Source: JAWWPG01 sp963820035 (GTDB taxonomy: Bacteria; Actinomycetota; Actinomycetes; Propionibacteriales; Nocardioidaceae). Taken from it: a DNA stretch of 64,000 bases. Below, piece by piece: positions 45,291-55,800 of the stretch (positions within the stretch are counted from its first letter, which is position 1; every line of letters begins with the position of its first letter). The notes beneath the pieces are model-generated. The model was given only the letters and a program-made list of their open reading frames with translations, was not told where the DNA came from and did not search any database. Made by a program: the position numbers and the translations under genes. The stretch covers positions 1 to 64,000 of the forward strand of contig CAWFYK010000007.1 of the NCBI GenBank assembly GCA_963820035.1, in the 5' to 3' direction.

Positions 45291-46597
45291 GCGTCGACAC
45301 CTTCGGCGAATCGGTCGTCGCCCGCCGGAAGCACCCGGAGCTCGGCCTGGAGAGCCGGCAGCAGCCATCGCTCGGCGGCGCTTCGCACCTCCTCGGCGGT
45401 GAGAGACCGCACCAGGGGCACCCGCTCGTTGAGCACGGACGGGTCGTCATAGAGCAAGGCACAGCCCGACATGGCATCGGCCCGGCCACCGGCCGTGCTC
45501 ATCTCGTCGAGCCAGCCTCGCTCGGACTGGGCGCGCGCGATCTCGAGCTCGAGCTCTGAGGGTCCCTCGTCGGCGAAGTTCCGCAGCACCTCGCCGACGG
45601 TCGTCACGGCCGCGTCGAGGTCGCCGCCAGGCGCGGCCCGCACCGAAGCGGCGCCGAGGGAGTTGCCGGCGATGAGCGTGTTGATGCCGAGTCCCGCCGA
45701 GAGCGCCACCTCGTCCTCACGCACCAGTCGCCGGTGCAGCCGGCTGGTCTCGCCCTCGCCGAGGATGCTTGCGGCGATCTCCACCGCGGCAAGCTCTCGC
45801 GAGACGCCCTCATCGGCCGGGAGTCGCGCCGCGAACCAGACCGCCGGGGAGGGTACGTCGTCCGTGACCGTCCGACGGGTCGCCACGGCGACCGGCGGCA
45901 GCGGGTCGGGCAGCTCGTGCTTGGGCGCGTCTCCCGGAGCGACATCGCCGAACTGACGGTCGGCTCGCTCAAACGCCTCGTCCTCCGCGACGTCGCCGAC
46001 GATGGTCAACACGGCGTTGTTGGGCATATAGAAGTGGTGATGGAAGTCGCTCACCTCGGCGAGGGTGGCCTCGGCAAGCTGCTCCATATTGCCGATCGGC
46101 AGGTGACCATAGGGATGGTCGGGATCGAAGACGAGGGGCAGCAGCTTCTCGAACACCGTCCCGTAGGGCACGTTGTCCATCCGCTGGCTGCGTTCGGCCC
46201 CGACGACCGCCACCTGGGTCTCGAAGTTCTGCTGGGTGAGGACGTCGTCGAGGAACGCCATCCGGTCCGCCTCGAGCCACAGCGCCAGGTCGAGGGCGCC
46301 GCTCGGCACCACCTCGAAGTAGTTGGTTCGGTCGAACGACGTCGTCGCGTTGAGCGAGCCACCGATGCCCTGGACGCGCGAGAAGTGCTCCCCCGACGCC
46401 ACGTTGCGGGAGCCCTGGAACATCAGGTGCTCGAACAGGTGCGCGAAGCCCTGCCGGTGCGGCTGCTCGTGACGGGAGCCCACGTCGTACCAGATGTTGA
46501 CGGCGACCACTCCAAGCCCCGGCGTCGGGCTCACCACCACTCGAAGGCCGTTGTCGAGAGTGCGGCTCGCGATCGGGTAGCGGGGGTCCTGGGTCAC
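45287..46597 (-). CDS. M16 zinc peptidase, catalytic subunit
   Basis: 436 residues from GTG 46,597. The inverted zinc motif HLFEH is in RQGFAHLFEHLMFQGSRNVA, with the second Glu in the helix around ETQVAVVGAERSQRMDN. The C-terminal domain has NNAVLTIVGDVAEDEAFERA and GETSRLHRRLVREDEVALSA. With the downstream inactive half it should form a heterodimer of the PqqF/mitochondrial processing peptidase type. Substrate unknown. Confidence 0.92.
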   Translation of the reverse strand: MTQDPRYPIASRTLDNGLRVVVSPTPGLGVVAVNIWYDVGSRHEQPHRQGFAHLFEHLMFQGSRNVASGEHFSRVQGIGGSLNATTSFDRTNYFEVVPSGALDLALWLEADRMAFLDDVLTQQNFETQVAVVGAERSQRMDNVPYGTVFEKLLPLVFDPDHPYGHLPIGNMEQLAEATLAEVSDFHHHFYMPNNAVLTIVGDVAEDEAFERADRQFGDVAPGDAPKHELPDPLPPVAVATRRTVTDDVPSPAVWFAARLPADEGVSRELAAVEIAASILGEGETSRLHRRLVREDEVALSAGLGINTLIAGNSLGAASVRAAPGGDLDAAVTTVGEVLRNFADEGPSELELEIARAQSERGWLDEMSTAGGRADAMSGCALLYDDPSVLNERVPLVRSLTAEEVRSAAERWLLPALQAELRVLPAGDDRFAEGVDA

Positions 46598-46777
46598 AGC
46601 GCCGAATCTACCTGGACGACCAACCGTCACCAGGGTCACGGACCGGTCCCAGAGTGGGTGGGGCGAGCCGGGTCCACGTGCAGTTTCGCCAGGTGATATC
46701 GAATGTTTACCGAGAAGACCGTCTGAATCGTGGACTTCTCTGGTCCCGGTTTGCTTATCCCGACTATCGTGGACAAC

Positions 46778-48493
46778 ATGGGGCTTTTGCGTAGTGCGAT
46801 CCGAGCCAAGAAGCGCTCCGTCGCGCTCGCCGGCGCCCTCCTGTTGACCCTTTCGACAGCGGCCGCCACCACGTCCGTCTCCGCCGAGGAGGCGACACTC
46901 GCTGCCGGCGGTAATGCTCCCACCAGCGGCGAGGTCTCGCAGGTCGCCAAGACGACGCCGGCGAACTGGACGCTCGTCAACGGGCACGAGACGGTCGTGG
47001 TCGGCTCGGCCAAGCAGCGCATCGCCCAGGTGAGCGCGACCGCCAGCTACGACGTCCCGCAGGCGGCCCTTGATGCCTACCGCAACGCGGCCGACTCGGT
47101 CGCGATGACGACCTTCGGCTGCCACCTGAGCTGGACGATCCTCGCCGGAATCGGCCAGGTCGAGTCCGACAACGGCCGATACGGCGGTGCGCAGGTGCTC
47201 GCCAACGGGGACACCTACCCGCACATCCTCGGACCGGTCCTCGACGGCACCGGCGGTGTCGGCGCGATCAGCGACACCGACAACGGCTCGCTCGACGGCA
47301 ACGCCACCTGGGACCGCGCGGTTGGCCCGATGCAGTTCATCCCCAGCACGTGGGCGGTCTATGGCGCTGACGGCAACGGCGACGGCGTGCGCGACCCCAA
47401 CAACGTGAACGACGCGGCCCTCGCGGCCGCCAACTACCTGTGCGCGGGTGGCGGCGACCTGAGCAACATCAGCCAGCTGCGTCAGGCGATCATGCGCTAC
47501 AACCACTCGGTCGCCTACGTCAACCTGGTCCTGAGGCTCGCGGCGGCCTACGCCAACGGCGCCGGCACCGTCGTACCCAACGGCTCCGGCACCAATCTCG
47601 CATCCGGCCCACCCGTCTCCGTCGTGACCAACGTCCCCCCTCCCCTTCAGGGTCCGGGCAACGTACGGCGGCACCACGATCAGCTCGGCCAGTCCGACGG
47701 GGCCGCGCTCCACCCCAACCGGCAGAACCGCCGGGCCAGGGTCCCCGGCACGGGTAGCGGCCATCACGGCAGTGGCCACGGCAACGGTGGCAACGGGAAC
47801 GGCGGTGGCAACGGGAACGGTGGCGGCAACGGGAACGGCGGTGGCAACGGGAACGGTGGCGGCAACGGGAACGGCGGAGGCAACGGTGGCAACGGTGGCA
47901 ACGGGAACGGTGGTGGCGGGGGCGGCAACGGCACCCCGACCCCCATCGGTGGAAACCCGATCCAGCAACCGCCAGTGACGACCGGACCAGTGACGACGGG
48001 ACCGGTGGCGACCGGGCCGATCCACGGCGGCACGACGCCTCCCGGAAACGGCCAGCCGACCAAGCCCGGTCACCACCAGCCGGTCCACAAGCCGATCCAC
48101 CACAAGCCGGTGAGCGTCCCGACGACGCTCGAGGCGTGCGACGCCGGCTGGTGTGTCAACGGCTTCCCGCTCCTGCTCGGGACCAACCCCGACCTGACCC
48201 TGACCCAGGGTGACTACAACGGTGACGGCGAAGCGCAGTCGGTCGAACAGGAGCTCACCTCACTCGAGGGTCAGGTGGTCAGCGTCACCGTGGTGGCGGA
48301 CCCGACGACCGGGCCGACGAGCACGACCAGCAGCACCACCGAGCCGCCGCTTCCGCTCGTCGCACTGCCCGACCCAGCCGCGATCGCGACCACGAAGGAC
48401 GAGCCAGTGGTCTTCGCCATCACCGTCGACGCCGACGGCCTCGTGACGACCATCAACGGTCTGCCCTACCTGGTCGACCCCTCCGGCTCCTGA
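46778..48493 (+). CDS. secreted lytic transglycosylase with Gly/Asn repeats
   Basis: 571 residues. N-terminal signal peptide (SVALAGALLLTLSTAAATTS). The transglycosylase domain begins near residue 85 (PQAALDAYRNAADSVA), catalytic Glu in ILAGIGQVESDNGRYGG, then AVGPMQFIPSTWAVYGADGN and NDAALAAANYLCAGGGDLSN. The middle is a long low-complexity stretch of N-G-N-G-G-G repeats (residues about 330-385) followed by TTGPVTTGPVATGP repeats, a probable wall-spanning linker. The C-terminal part (DAGWCVNGFPLLLGTNPDLT) is unfamiliar. It cuts peptidoglycan glycan strands. Confidence 0.88.
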   Translation: MGLLRSAIRAKKRSVALAGALLLTLSTAAATTSVSAEEATLAAGGNAPTSGEVSQVAKTTPANWTLVNGHETVVVGSAKQRIAQVSATASYDVPQAALDAYRNAADSVAMTTFGCHLSWTILAGIGQVESDNGRYGGAQVLANGDTYPHILGPVLDGTGGVGAISDTDNGSLDGNATWDRAVGPMQFIPSTWAVYGADGNGDGVRDPNNVNDAALAAANYLCAGGGDLSNISQLRQAIMRYNHSVAYVNLVLRLAAAYANGAGTVVPNGSGTNLASGPPVSVVTNVPPPLQGPGNVRRHHDQLGQSDGAALHPNRQNRRARVPGTGSGHHGSGHGNGGNGNGGGNGNGGGNGNGGGNGNGGGNGNGGGNGGNGGNGNGGGGGGNGTPTPIGGNPIQQPPVTTGPVTTGPVATGPIHGGTTPPGNGQPTKPGHHQPVHKPIHHKPVSVPTTLEACDAGWCVNGFPLLLGTNPDLTLTQGDYNGDGEAQSVEQELTSLEGQVVSVTVVADPTTGPTSTTSSTTEPPLPLVALPDPAAIATTKDEPVVFAITVDADGLVTTINGLPYLVDPSGS

Positions 48494-48539
48494 CAACAGC
48501 GCGGCGGATCACCGCACCGTCACTGTCGCCGTCGGCCAG

Positions 48540-48545
48540 TAGCCT
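48540..48545 (+). promoter_or_regulatory. -10 box TAGCCT for the GNAT gene
   Basis: TAGCCT ends seven bases before ATG 48,553; leaderless spacing. Confidence 0.45.
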
Positions 48546-48552
48546 CTCGAGC

Positions 48553-49152
48553 ATGCCCGCACGATTCTCCGCGCGACCGCTTGAGGAGGCCACCTGGTCC
48601 GACCTCGAGACGCTCTTCGGCCGGCCCGGCGGGTCGATCGTCCGGGGCTGCTGGTGCATGTACTACCGGCGCAGCGGCAAGGTCTCGGTGAGCGCCGCCG
48701 CCGGCGCCTCCAACAAGGAACAGCTTCGTCAGCTTGTCGACGACGGCATCTCCCCCGGCCTGGTCGGCTACCTGGACGACGTCCCGGTGGGCTGGATCAG
48801 CCTCGGGCCGCGCGGGGACTATCTCAAGCTCCGGCGTTCCTCGGTGATGAAGCCGGTCGACGATGCTGAGGTGTGGTCGATCGTCTGCACCTACGTCGAC
48901 AAGGCTCACCGTGGAGCCGGCGTGCAGCATCGGCTGCTCGGCGCCGCCGTCGACTTCGCCCGCGACAACGGTGTCCGGCTGCTGGAGGCATACCCCGTGG
49001 ACAAGCCCGAGCGAAGCCACGACGACTTCATGTTCTTCGGGTCCCGAAGCCTCTACGAGCGCGCCGGGTTCCGTGAGGTCGTCCGGCGATCGCCCACCCG
49101 GGTGGTCATGAGGCGAGCACTTCGGCCGCGCCGCCGCCCGTCGACCTCGTAG
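48553..49152 (+). CDS. GNAT family N-acetyltransferase
   Basis: 199 residues. VWSIVCTYVDKAHRGAGVQH is the acetyl-CoA binding motif (R/Q-x-x-G-x-G/A form RGAGV), then LLGAAVDFARDNGVRLLEAY and the motif B region SLYERAGFREV. GCWCMYYRRSGKVSVSAAAG near residue 35 has a CWC sequence common to one actinobacterial GNAT subgroup. Acceptor unknown. Its end abuts the next gene, whose -10 box overlaps its stop. Confidence 0.85.
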   Translation: MPARFSARPLEEATWSDLETLFGRPGGSIVRGCWCMYYRRSGKVSVSAAAGASNKEQLRQLVDDGISPGLVGYLDDVPVGWISLGPRGDYLKLRRSSVMKPVDDAEVWSIVCTYVDKAHRGAGVQHRLLGAAVDFARDNGVRLLEAYPVDKPERSHDDFMFFGSRSLYERAGFREVVRRSPTRVVMRRALRPRRRPSTS

Positions 49153-49155
49153 CAT
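49150..49155 (+). promoter_or_regulatory. -10 box TAGCAT for the TAP hydrolase gene
   Basis: TAGCAT overlaps the GNAT stop TAG and ends six bases before ATG 49,162; leaderless spacing. Confidence 0.45.
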
Positions 49156-49161
49156 GGCGCG

Positions 49162-51168
49162 ATGCGAGACCGACCGACGCGGATCCTGGGCGCTCTGACC
49201 GCGGCGGTGCTCGCCGTCTCGGTCCCGGTCATGACCGCTGGTTCTGACGAGGCGCTGGCAGCCCCCGGACCGGCGGCGGCGACGTCGCTCGGCAGCACCG
49301 GCCGCTCCCTCGGCACTCTCGCCCTGCACCCGTGCAACGTCACTGCGAGAGCCCTGTGCGGCTCGATCCAGCGACCGTGGGACCCGTCCGGCCGCGAGCC
49401 GGGCACGGTGACGGTCGGTTTCGCGTTCGTGCCGGCCCGAGACCAGGCCGACCCGGTTCTCGGCACCGTCACCCCACACGAAGGCGGACCGGGCTACAGC
49501 ACGACAGGCTCGGCGTCCTACTACGTGCCGATGTACGGTCCGCTGCTCGACCGGCGCAACCTGCTTCTCGTCGACCAGCGAGGCACCGGGCGGTCGGAGC
49601 CCATCGACTGCCCCGACCTCCAGAACCTGCACGGCCGCTATGCCCCGGCCGCCGGACGATGCGGGCGCAGCCTGGGGATCCGGTCCGACAACTACTCAAG
49701 CGCAGAGTCGGCCGATGACCTGTCGGCGGTGATCCGTGCGCTCCACCTCGGCCGGATCGACCTCTACGGCGACTCCTACGGCACGTTCTTCGCCCAGGTG
49801 TTCGCCGGCCGTCACCCCGATCAGTTGCGCAGCATCGTCCTCGACAGTGCCTACCCGACCTACGGCGAGGAGGCCTGGTATCCCACCCAGACGCCCGCCA
49901 TGCGAGATTCCTTCACCCTCGCCTGCGCCAGGTCGCAACCGTGTGCGACGGCGGGGCGAACGCCGATGCAGCTGCTGAGCGCCGTCCTGGAGCGGGTGCG
50001 CCAGCACCCCTACACCGGGTTCAGCCATGACGCCGACGGCCGCCGTATGCACGTGGTGGTCGATGGAAAGGCTCTGGTATCGGTGGCGTTCGGGGCCACC
50101 TACGGCCCGTACTTCTACCGTGAGTTCCCGGCGGCGCTCCGCTCAGCGCTGCTCGGCGACACCGTGCCGCTGCTCCGACTGGTCGCGGAGGCCACCGGCG
50201 GGAGCACCAACGCGGGACCGGTGCGCGCCTACAGCGAGGGCCTCGATGCCGCCGTCGCCTGCCACGACTACCCGCAGCTCTTCGACATGACCGCACCTCC
50301 CGCCGTACGACGGACCCAGCTGGCGGATGCGGTCACCCGTGAGAACCACGTCAGGCCCAACGTCTACGGCCCGTTCACGGTCGACGAGTACCTGGCCTCC
50401 GACTGGGAGGAGCTCGACTGGTGCACCCAGTGGCCGGTGGCGGCGCGGTCCAACCCGGCCGGACCGCCGAAGCCGCCTGGGGGCCACTACCCGAACACGC
50501 CGACGCTCGTGCTGTCGGGGGAGCTCGACTCGATCACCACCCCGGCCGAGGGAACGATGGTGGCCCGACAGTTCCCCAACGCGCGGCAGGTCGTCATCGC
50601 CAACAGCTTCCACGTGACGGCCGCCGGTGACACCGACGGGTGTGGCTCATCGGTGCTGCGGGCCTTCGTGCGCCATCCCGACTCCCGCCTCGGCAGGGGT
50701 GTGCTGGCCTGCACCCACGACGTGCCGCCCCTTCGGGCCATGGGGGTCTTCCCGGCGACGCTGGCGCAGGTCTCACCCGCCCGCAACCTGGGCGGCTCTC
50801 ATGCCGGGTTGACGCCCCGCCGAGGCGCAGCCGCCGCGGCCGCAACCGTCGCCGACCTGGAGGACACCTGGTTCAACAACTACTCCAGCCATGGTGTCGG
50901 CCTACGTGGCGGCACCTGGACCTACAACGGCAACCGGGTGACGACCTTCCACCTGCACGGCGTCCGGCTGACCCGCGACCTCGCTGTAAGCGGCACCGCC
51001 GTCTGGACCCGCTACGCGAACACGATGCGGGTCACGCTCGACCTCCGAGGCGCCGGCGTTTCCGGCACGCTGCACGGTTCTTGGTCGACGCGCACGCGCA
51101 ACGCCATCGCCATCCTGTCCGGTCACCTTGACGGAGCGACCGTCAACCTGGCGCTGCGCGCACCCTGA
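49162..51168 (+). CDS. secreted alpha/beta hydrolase, TAP/SlpD type
   Basis: 668 residues with a signal peptide (ILGALTAAVLAVSVPVMTAG). The oxyanion-hole motif is GTVTPHEGGPGYSTTGSASY, VDQRGTGRSEPIDCPDLQNL precedes the nucleophile elbow LYGDSYGTFFAQVFAGRHPD, and the His is in NSFHVTAAGDTDGCGSSVLR. A TAP C-terminal region follows (TLVLSGELDSITTPAEGTMV). Related proteins are tripeptidyl aminopeptidases or esterases. The final 110 residues form an extra beta-rich domain (TWTYNGNRVTTFHLHGVRLT). Confidence 0.9.
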   Translation: MRDRPTRILGALTAAVLAVSVPVMTAGSDEALAAPGPAAATSLGSTGRSLGTLALHPCNVTARALCGSIQRPWDPSGREPGTVTVGFAFVPARDQADPVLGTVTPHEGGPGYSTTGSASYYVPMYGPLLDRRNLLLVDQRGTGRSEPIDCPDLQNLHGRYAPAAGRCGRSLGIRSDNYSSAESADDLSAVIRALHLGRIDLYGDSYGTFFAQVFAGRHPDQLRSIVLDSAYPTYGEEAWYPTQTPAMRDSFTLACARSQPCATAGRTPMQLLSAVLERVRQHPYTGFSHDADGRRMHVVVDGKALVSVAFGATYGPYFYREFPAALRSALLGDTVPLLRLVAEATGGSTNAGPVRAYSEGLDAAVACHDYPQLFDMTAPPAVRRTQLADAVTRENHVRPNVYGPFTVDEYLASDWEELDWCTQWPVAARSNPAGPPKPPGGHYPNTPTLVLSGELDSITTPAEGTMVARQFPNARQVVIANSFHVTAAGDTDGCGSSVLRAFVRHPDSRLGRGVLACTHDVPPLRAMGVFPATLAQVSPARNLGGSHAGLTPRRGAAAAAATVADLEDTWFNNYSSHGVGLRGGTWTYNGNRVTTFHLHGVRLTRDLAVSGTAVWTRYANTMRVTLDLRGAGVSGTLHGSWSTRTRNAIAILSGHLDGATVNLALRAP

Positions 51169-51188
51169 ACCAAGCCGCGGCCGGGAGC

Positions 51189-51488
51189 GTGTCACCGGTC
51201 AGGCGCCCGCGTTGGGCTGTCGCGAAGATCCATATCGGACGTGAGGGGTGTCATGTCGGCAGGGGCGAAGTCCTTCCTGATCCGTCCATCGTCGTACCAG
51301 GTGAGCCCCCACTGGGGACAGCGCGATCGTCATCTACAACGAGCGGCCACCTCGTCGAGTCGATCCCCGGCTTCCACTTCTCGAAGCGCTTCAGCGTCGT
51401 CCCGCTTCGGGTAGCGGTGAACCCGGAGCTCCGGATGGACTGGGTGGATGGCCCGGGAATCGACCAGATCCAGCAGTTTTATTACTGA
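51189..51488 (+). pseudogene. C-terminal fragment of an unknown protein
   Basis: A 440-base gap separates the hydrolase and the next secreted protein. It holds a rightward frame whose second half looks coding: GHLVESIPGFHFSKRFSVVP, LRVAVNPELRMDWVDGPGID, IQQFYY then TGA at 51,486. No start is apparent for it and an earlier piece (SAGAKSFLIRPSSYQVSPHW) reads in a different frame, so it is most likely a decayed gene. Family not recognised. Confidence 0.45.
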
Positions 51489-51608
51489 GTCAGCCCATGG
51501 CCACCTGGCTCAGAGGGACTACCCGGACCACCCATCTGGGTCTTGTCTGAGCAGCGTTCGCCAGGGTGTATTGGTCCTCGTCCTGTCTGTTTCCCGAAAG
51601 GCGAGCTC

Positions 51609-52625
51609 GTGACCCGTTCCATCTCTGTCGCATGCGGCGCGGCGGCTCTGCTCGCCGCTAGCCTGCTGGCCGGTACGACGGCGAGTGCCGTGACACCGAA
51701 GCCATCGGCACCACTGACCGTGGCCGGTTCGACGCCGTCCCACCGCGTGCACTTCTTCCCGACGCCCACGACACACTCGAAGGTCCACGGTTCCGCCGAC
51801 GAGCGTCAGGGTTCGCCCCCACTCGTCAACGGCGGCGGACCGATCATGAAGCGAGAGGCGTCATACGCGATCTTCTGGGACCCGGGGCACCTCCAGGACG
51901 GTTCGGCCACCAAAGGCATCACGAAGAAGTACAAGAGACTGATCAAGCGCTACTTCACCGACATCAACAGGTCGGGCCTCTACAAGAACAACCGGCAATA
52001 CGCGAGCCAGGGGCAGCGACCCACCAGCACCCGCTTCGCGGCAACCTGGATGGACAACACCCCGTTCCCGAAGAACCACTGCAACACGCCCGACACCGGG
52101 ACCAACTGTGTGACAGATGCGGACATCGTGGCCCGGGTGATCGCAGACGCGGGCGCCCACGGGATCACCAAGAGCACCAGCAAGATGTTCTTCGTGTTCA
52201 CCCCCCAGGACGAGGGCTCGTGTTTCGACGCCGGCTGTCAGTTCCCGTCGTACTCCTACTACTGCGCCTACCACGGCAACATCCCGAACGCCGGTGGTGA
52301 CCTCATCTACGCCAACATGCCGTTCCCCACGGTGAGTGACGGCAACAACTGCTACTACCCGCCGGGGCAAGTCCAGCAGTTCCCCAATAACGTCAACGCC
52401 GACGCCGCCATCAACGTCACCAGCCACGAGCAGATTGAAGCGGTAACCGACCCGCTCATCAACGCCTGGACCGACGCCGCGGGTTACGAGATCGGCGACG
52501 AGTGCGCGTGGGACTTCGGCTCGACGCTCGGCAACGGTGGAGACGTGACGCTCAACGGCAACCCCTACGGGCTGCAGAAGGAGGCCTCGAACGCCTCCGC
52601 CAACTGCGTGCTTTCGGGACCGTGA
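51609..52625 (+). CDS. secreted EXO-like protein with HExxE motif
   Basis: 338 residues from GTG 51,609, with a GAAAGGCGAG ribosome site. Signal peptide ISVACGAAALLAASLLAGTT. The domain has YAIFWDPGHLQDGSATKGIT, KRYFTDINRSGLYKNNRQYA and, near residue 275, INVTSHEQIEAVTDPLINAW, followed by YEIGDECAWDFG. The HExxE-x-x-TDP sequence and several Cys resemble secreted proteins of the plant phosphate-induced/EXORDIUM-like group, with a possible metal site formed by His, Glu and a later Glu. Catalytic activity is only a suggestion. Confidence 0.7.
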   Translation: MTRSISVACGAAALLAASLLAGTTASAVTPKPSAPLTVAGSTPSHRVHFFPTPTTHSKVHGSADERQGSPPLVNGGGPIMKREASYAIFWDPGHLQDGSATKGITKKYKRLIKRYFTDINRSGLYKNNRQYASQGQRPTSTRFAATWMDNTPFPKNHCNTPDTGTNCVTDADIVARVIADAGAHGITKSTSKMFFVFTPQDEGSCFDAGCQFPSYSYYCAYHGNIPNAGGDLIYANMPFPTVSDGNNCYYPPGQVQQFPNNVNADAAINVTSHEQIEAVTDPLINAWTDAAGYEIGDECAWDFGSTLGNGGDVTLNGNPYGLQKEASNASANCVLSGP

Positions 52626-52702
52626 CCGGGTAGCCGCCGCTTAGTTGCAGGGTGCGACGACGTGGCCCGGCAACGGGAAGGTCGTGCCAGCGCGCGGCAC
52701 AC

Positions 52703-52745
52703 CACAGGACCGGAGTTGAGTGTCGTACTCAACTCCGGTCCTGTG
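52703..52745. terminator. 19-bp perfect hairpin terminator
   Basis: CACAGGACCGGAGTTGAGT pairs exactly with ACTCAACTCCGGTCCTGTG around a 5-base loop GTCGT. It lies between the EXO-like gene and the convergent multicopper oxidase, and should terminate both. No T-run follows, as is often the case in actinobacteria. Confidence 0.85.
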
Positions 52746-52854
52746 TTCGTCGGCGCCTATCGAAGGTTCCGGCGCCGAGCGTGTCCGTCACCAACGCCGC
52801 CGCTCCCTTCACACCCGGGTTGACGGTGCTCGTCAGGACGGCCGCTGCGCCAGC

Positions 52855-55800
52855 TCAATTGACAACCTGCGTGAACGGCGCACTCACCCCGCCTAGGAAG
52901 GCCGCCGAGCCGAGATACGTCGCGACGACCGTGTGGCTACCAACCTCCAGAACCCTGGTGGAGTAATTCGCCTTTCCCCTCGCGTTCAACATCACGGGAT
53001 CACCAACGTTGGAACCGTCAATGGCGAACTGGACGTTGCCGGTTGGGATGCCCTGGCCCACCGTGGCCGACCTGACGACGGCGGTGAATGTCGCCCGGGT
53101 CTTGAACGCGCTCGGCGTGCCATTGCTCGAGACCGTTGTCGTCGTTGCGCGACGGCCTGGCACCGTGACAATGTTCGACGTCCGGTGTCCGGCGGCGTTC
53201 CAAACGGCGACCCGGTAGGCGTACGTGCGGCTCGGGTTGGGTGGGCTGTCGCTGTACTTCGTCACGTTAGCCAACGGGTTGGCAACCGTGGCGAACGTTC
53301 CCGTCACACCTTTGGTCACAAGGGCACGGTTGACGCGATATCCGACCTCGGCGGTCCCCGGGTTGGTCCAGCTGTTCGGGTTGAGATAGTCCACCGGTGT
53401 GCCATCGGTCCAGGCGAGATCCACGCCCGCTCCACCCTGAGTAGTCGAGAGCACGGGAGCCTTAGGAAGCTTCCTCGGCCCCGTGACGGACATCGGTCGC
53501 ATCATGTCCATCTCCTCGTGGCTGAGGATGTGGCAGTGCCACACGTACTCCCAGCCGAAGTTGGCCACGACGTTCACGATCGGGTTGATCGGATCTCCGT
53601 TCACATCGGTGTTGTTGAACCCAGCCTCCGTTCCGTTCGGACCGGCCTGGCTTCCCCTGGCACCGAGAGGCATCATCGGGTTGAGTGGTCGCTTGCTGTC
53701 CGGCACGCCGAACGGGGTGGTCGGAGCGATCGGCCGCACTGCCACATAGGTGTCTTCGAGCGGGCTCACTCGGACCGTTTCCTTCCAGCCGAGCTCGTTG
53801 GGATCAGGCGGGATGATGATGTTGTCCCAGGTGACCCGGTTGATGACCTGCACATTGAAGAGGTGGAAATGCATGGGGTGCGTATCCACTCCGTTGTGCG
53901 TGATCTTCCAGATCTGGGTCCCGTCGTCAGCTTTGGCTATCGGCGTGACGTTGAGGCTGCTGGGCTCTCGCGTCGTATCCAGGATTTCGGTTGCAGGGTT
54001 CACGAACGGGTACAGGATGATGTTCTGCAGCAATGGCGTTGCGCCCTTGGCCTCGAGACCCATGTTGGCGGTCATTCGCCCCCACTCATCGAAGTTCGCA
54101 GAGTTCATCTCGTCGTGGATCGCCTTGCCCTCCAGGGGAATCGACAGCTGGGGACCTGCCAACGTGTCGAACTTGAACGGGTCACCTGCCTGCTCCTGGA
54201 TGCGTGCATAGCCGTCGCACTTAGCGCTCGGGTCGATCGGGCTGCTGCACCATCCGCTGCCCGCGAAGTTGCTTCCATAGGCGGAGTTGTAGTCCTTCTG
54301 ACCCACGATCACCGGGTCGGATCCAGACTCGAACACGCCAGCAGGGTTGCCGTTTCGGCCGAGGTGGTGCGCGAAAGCGGCTTCCAGAGCACCCATGCGG
54401 TCCGCCGTGGTGTTCGGCCGGTCGAAGGGCAGGTCCGGAGCCTTGGTCGACACCTTCACCTGCATGACCGTGCGGGTATTGGGGCCGTAGCCGGGCAGCG
54501 TGGTGGGGGCACCGGCAGGCGTCAAGTCAGGACCACCGGTGTAGTAGTCGTAACCGGGGACGCGTGCCGGGAATGCGGCAGGGGCGTCGTTGTAGAGGAT
54601 CAGGGTCTTTCCGCGGTACTGCGAGAAGTCCACGACGACGTCGGCACGCTCAGCTGGTGCCAACAGCAGCGAGTGCTGGTCGCCGTTGCCGTAGTCAAAG
54701 CGCGTCGGATCGTCGATCCAGGTCGTCTCGTGCGCCGGGATGACTGCCGGCTTCGGCAGGAACCCGCCCTCGTTCCCGATCTGGATCCAGTCAGGGCCTT
54801 TGGGGCTCTTGGTGGTGTCCGGCGTCGGGAAGACCGCCGGATCCGTCTGCGCTGCTGCCACCTGGTCCGGCTTCAGGGCGACCTCGCTCATCGTCCCCGT
54901 CGTCGGGTCGGCCACGTACCAGGAGAGGTTCCAGAAACGGTCGTTGGACGCGTTCAGGATGCGGTAGCGGTAGGCCTTGGGGTCGACCGTCGTGGTGGGG
55001 TACGCGGTCCCGTTGACGATCGGCGTGTCGTTGAAGGCCTCCATGCCGACCGAGACGTTCGGTGTCGACGGGATCTGAGCAGGCTCGCAGAAGGGCTGCA
55101 CCTCGGGATCACAGTTCGGGTCGTAGTACGGGTTGGCGATCGGCGGGTATTTGACATCCGTCGCCGGTGGCCAGAACCACGGTCCGTACATCCAGCGTCC
55201 GAAGGCGCTCATGCCCGAGGGATCTCCTGGGTTCTGAGCCGGCATGTAGACGTGGGGGGTCCAGAGGTTGCCCTCGCCGCCCCAGCGGGCGGCGTCCCAC
55301 GTGGGGTCGACCTTCGCCATCGTGGCGTCGCTGGGAACGAATGTCTTGTCCTGGACCATGAGCGGTTCACCGGTACCCAGGCCTGCGAGAGCGCCTCCGG
55401 GTGCGATCAGCCTCTGCTCGGTCTTGTCCGTCACCAGATAGGGTCCGGCCTCGCCGGCATAGATGTTCAGCCGAGTGATGCCCCACGAGTGGTCGTGGTA
55501 GAACATCAGCCGTGCGCTCTGCTGGTTGGTGTAGAAGAAGGTCATCGCACCCGGTCCGGGGGCCGGCATGTCGGGGACGTTCTGCACGCTGACGCCCTTG
55601 GGGTAGGCGGTGTCCTCGCCCGCGGGGGTGGTCCACTGGTGTGGGGTACCGTCGCTGATCCACGGCGTGACACCGCCGTGCAGGTGCCATGTCGAGCGGT
55701 TCTCCGAGTAGCACGTGCGCGGCTTGGGAATCTCACCGCACATCGGGTTGCGAACCCCATCGGTGACGGTGCCCTCGTCCTTGGCCATGTCGATCGGGAC

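Noticed and set aside
46600..46777. Cyclic-di-AMP (ydaO) riboswitch ahead of the lytic transglycosylase
   Set aside because: These elements precede some actinobacterial wall hydrolases, but the gap is short and I see none of the paired core segments.
47764..48063. Leftward Pro-rich frame opposite the Gly/Asn repeat
   Set aside because: It is the antisense of a GC-rich low-complexity stretch, with no start signal.
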